A stretch of DNA of 64,000 bases, taken from contig OZ035960.1 of NCBI GenBank assembly GCA_964034945.1, positions 70,544,542 to 70,608,541 of the forward strand. Direction: 5' to 3'. The position numbers were made by a program, and so were the translations under genes. Below are positions 62,443-64,000 of the stretch, in pieces; the stretch's first letter is position 1; each line of letters begins with the position of its first letter. The notes under the pieces were generated by a model. It was not told where the DNA came from. It did not search any database and saw nothing but the letters and a program-made list of their open reading frames with translations. The DNA comes from Chrysopilus asiliformis. Its lineage: Eukaryota > Arthropoda > Insecta > Diptera > Rhagionidae.

Positions 62443-64000
62443 ATGCGTTGCTCCGGGAACGTATTGTTAAACGCGTTGCTGATTATAGGATGTATACTGC
62501 CTGTGACGATGGGATCAAGTATACAGATAACTCCGTTTCAAATGCAACCTGGCATACACTTTGAAAATCAAGGAATCACAAATTTCATCGCAAACGAGTG
62601 GGATTTGGTCATCTATTATGACATGAAGGAGTATTGGAAAGAATTTGGGGCATTCCGCAACGGCACCAGTGCCCTAGAAAATTTGTGCAAAATCTCCACC
62701 GATAGAACAATTTGTAGTCACATAATTGATCAATTTAAACACGTTGAGGCAGATCTATCTAAAAACAATGAACTGCTGCAGATAAGGTCTAAGCCTACGC
62801 GACGCAAAAGAGCTCCATTTAATTTTATCGGAAACATCGCCAGCGGTTTATTCGGTGTCTTGGACTCTGAATATGCTGAAAAAATGTCAGCCACCATAGA
62901 CAAAATTCAAAACAATGAAGTCCACTTGATGAGTTTATTAAAAAATCAAACATCAGTAATCGATTCCACAGTAAACGTCATCAAAAGGAACCAGGAGGTA
63001 GTAACACGACAATTCGAAAAAATCGACCATGAGATCAAACAATTAATAAACAGCAGCAATATTGTTAGTTTGGCCTTGCATCAGCAAAAGATTTCACAAC
63101 TGTTTCTACTACTATCGGTCCATTTAATGTTAATATCGTCCAACATTCAAAAGACCAATGCAGCAATTTCCGAAGTCCTAGTCGATACACATCATGGCAA
63201 AATCGGACCGCAATTGCTACCGCCATACCAGTTCGAAAAGGCTCTACAAGACATCAAAGGACATCTTCCACCAGGAGTGCGTCTACCGGTAGATGAAGGT
63301 AAAGCACCCAGGCTGTACAACATAGCTACCATTCAGGGTCGTATGGCTGTAATTCACATTATATTCAGGTTGAAAATACCACTGCTGTCTTTGGAACACT
63401 TCCAAACCTTCAGAGTGATACCAGTACCAGTTCTAATAAATGACAGTTTCGTTTCTATCAAACCTTCAACCGATTATTTGGCAGTTAACCTTCATCGAGA
63501 TCGATTTTATGAATTATCGGAAGCGGAATTCAAATCATGTACCACACTGTATGATCGAAATTACATGTGTCAACAAAAACGCCCAATTTTTAAGAAAGGA
63601 ACCAAAGGCAATAGTTGCGAGATGGAACTTATTAATCATCATCCAATAAACCCAAGTTGTGAATTGCAAGAAACCAAGGTCAATTCCCAGTGGATTCAAT
63701 TAGAAAATCCAAACCGATGGATTTATGCAGTCCGGCACAAAACCTTGATAAACGTAGTATGTCAAGACAATGCATCTGAATATCAATTGCAGGATTCCGA
63801 CATACTGATGATACAGGGAAGCTGTGCTCTCAACACAGAGTTTTTTACCATCCACAGTCACAGCATATATCCTAGTATATCGAAATTATCCTATACGCCA
63901 TCCAGTAATTTGGCTAAGATAGTAGAGCCAAATCGTCTCCAGCTAATGCAGCATAACGCGACATTATTTCAATTAAAAATGGACGAACTTGAACTCCAAA
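62443..64000 (+). CDS. BEL env-like (F-type) region, fused to pol, partial
   Basis: Continues the pol frame. ATG 62443 precedes a hydrophobic stretch (LLNALLIIGCILPVTMG, 62467-62517) that could be a signal peptide or internal membrane anchor. An Arg-Arg-Lys-Arg furin-type site lies at 62800-62811 and is followed by APFNFIGNIASGLFGVLDSE, a fusion-peptide-like segment as in baculovirus F-related envelopes, then a heptad-rich helix (about 62870-63080). More Cys-containing sequence follows, open to the last base. No stop or transmembrane anchor is seen before the window ends. Its role, if any, would be membrane fusion; the element is damaged upstream. Confidence 0.8.
   Translation, partial: MRCSGNVLLNALLIIGCILPVTMGSSIQITPFQMQPGIHFENQGITNFIANEWDLVIYYDMKEYWKEFGAFRNGTSALENLCKISTDRTICSHIIDQFKHVEADLSKNNELLQIRSKPTRRKRAPFNFIGNIASGLFGVLDSEYAEKMSATIDKIQNNEVHLMSLLKNQTSVIDSTVNVIKRNQEVVTRQFEKIDHEIKQLINSSNIVSLALHQQKISQLFLLLSVHLMLISSNIQKTNAAISEVLVDTHHGKIGPQLLPPYQFEKALQDIKGHLPPGVRLPVDEGKAPRLYNIATIQGRMAVIHIIFRLKIPLLSLEHFQTFRVIPVPVLINDSFVSIKPSTDYLAVNLHRDRFYELSEAEFKSCTTLYDRNYMCQQKRPIFKKGTKGNSCEMELINHHPINPSCELQETKVNSQWIQLENPNRWIYAVRHKTLINVVCQDNASEYQLQDSDILMIQGSCALNTEFFTIHSHSIYPSISKLSYTPSSNLAKIVEPNRLQLMQHNATLFQLKMDELELQ

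Larger units (their letters stand above)
56249..64000 (+). mobile_element. BEL/Pao LTR retrotransposon with env, runs off the window
   Basis: 5' LTR, tRNA-Trp primer site, gag, pol in the BEL order (protease, RT, RNase H, integrase) and a downstream env-like region in the same frame. The 3' end and 3' LTR lie beyond 64000. Defects seen are a frame change and stop between gag and pol (58460-58500) and a TGA at 59983-59985; the next 4015 bp are open. The gene fusion recalls the BEL element roo, which also has an env-like end. Confidence 0.93.

Overview
This 64 kb window is eukaryotic, AT-rich and almost certainly from an insect, probably a fly. It carries an errantivirus-type env, a BEL/Pao element with env, LOA/I-like and Jockey-like LINEs, a Penelope-like element, Helitrons, piggyBac, hAT and pogo relatives, a 68-nt intron, and primer sites matching insect tRNA-Lys(CTT), tRNA-Ser and tRNA-Trp. 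I could recognise no host gene. The window reads as a heterochromatin-like nest of transposons inserted into one another.

Layout. 1-1.45 kb: LTR-like sequence behind a tRNA-Ser primer site. 1.48-2.07 kb: a foldback element. 2.48-16.3 kb: a minus-strand Ty3/gypsy LTR retrotransposon with a 4-bp target duplication, sitting inside a dispersed repeat; a Helitron with about 20 minisatellite units splits its 3' LTR and a 5'-truncated LINE splits its integrase. 17.1-21.8 kb: a 119-bp tandem array split by a minus-strand Penelope-like element (GIY-YIG endonuclease, hammerhead-like motif), itself interrupted by a hAT-type MITE and a dispersed repeat. 21.9-25.5 kb: a deleted hAT with a BED-finger ORF, two tandem dispersed repeats and nested inverted-repeat elements. 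26.2-30 kb: a GC-rich hairpin island, an errantivirus integrase/env remnant, a pogo-type element holding a tiny Helitron, and a foldback. 30-31.7 kb and 39.5-41 kb: diverged copies of one segment plus MITEs. 31.95-37.2 kb: a LINE complete at both ends but with damaged ORFs. 37.8-38.2 kb: an endonuclease fragment. 38.44-38.77 kb: a pure (CCCCTT)n tract. 41.4-46.1 kb: a piggyBac element containing a near-perfect 3.6 kb palindrome. 46.1-55.55 kb: an autonomous-type Helitron (HUH Rep plus PIF1-like helicase) bounded by long terminal inverted repeats that each carry a large foldback. 55.6-56.2 kb: two LINE fragments. 56.25 kb to the right edge: a BEL/Pao element in which pol and an env-like region share one frame that stays open past the window end.

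The most unusual structures are the piggyBac palindrome with its third partial copy, which suggests template switching or a read artefact; the Helitron with TIR-like foldback ends; and the BEL pol-env fusion. Most coding regions carry one or a few single-base shifts or stops although their LTRs, TIRs and target duplications are well preserved, so either recent decay or residual indel errors in the assembly should be considered.
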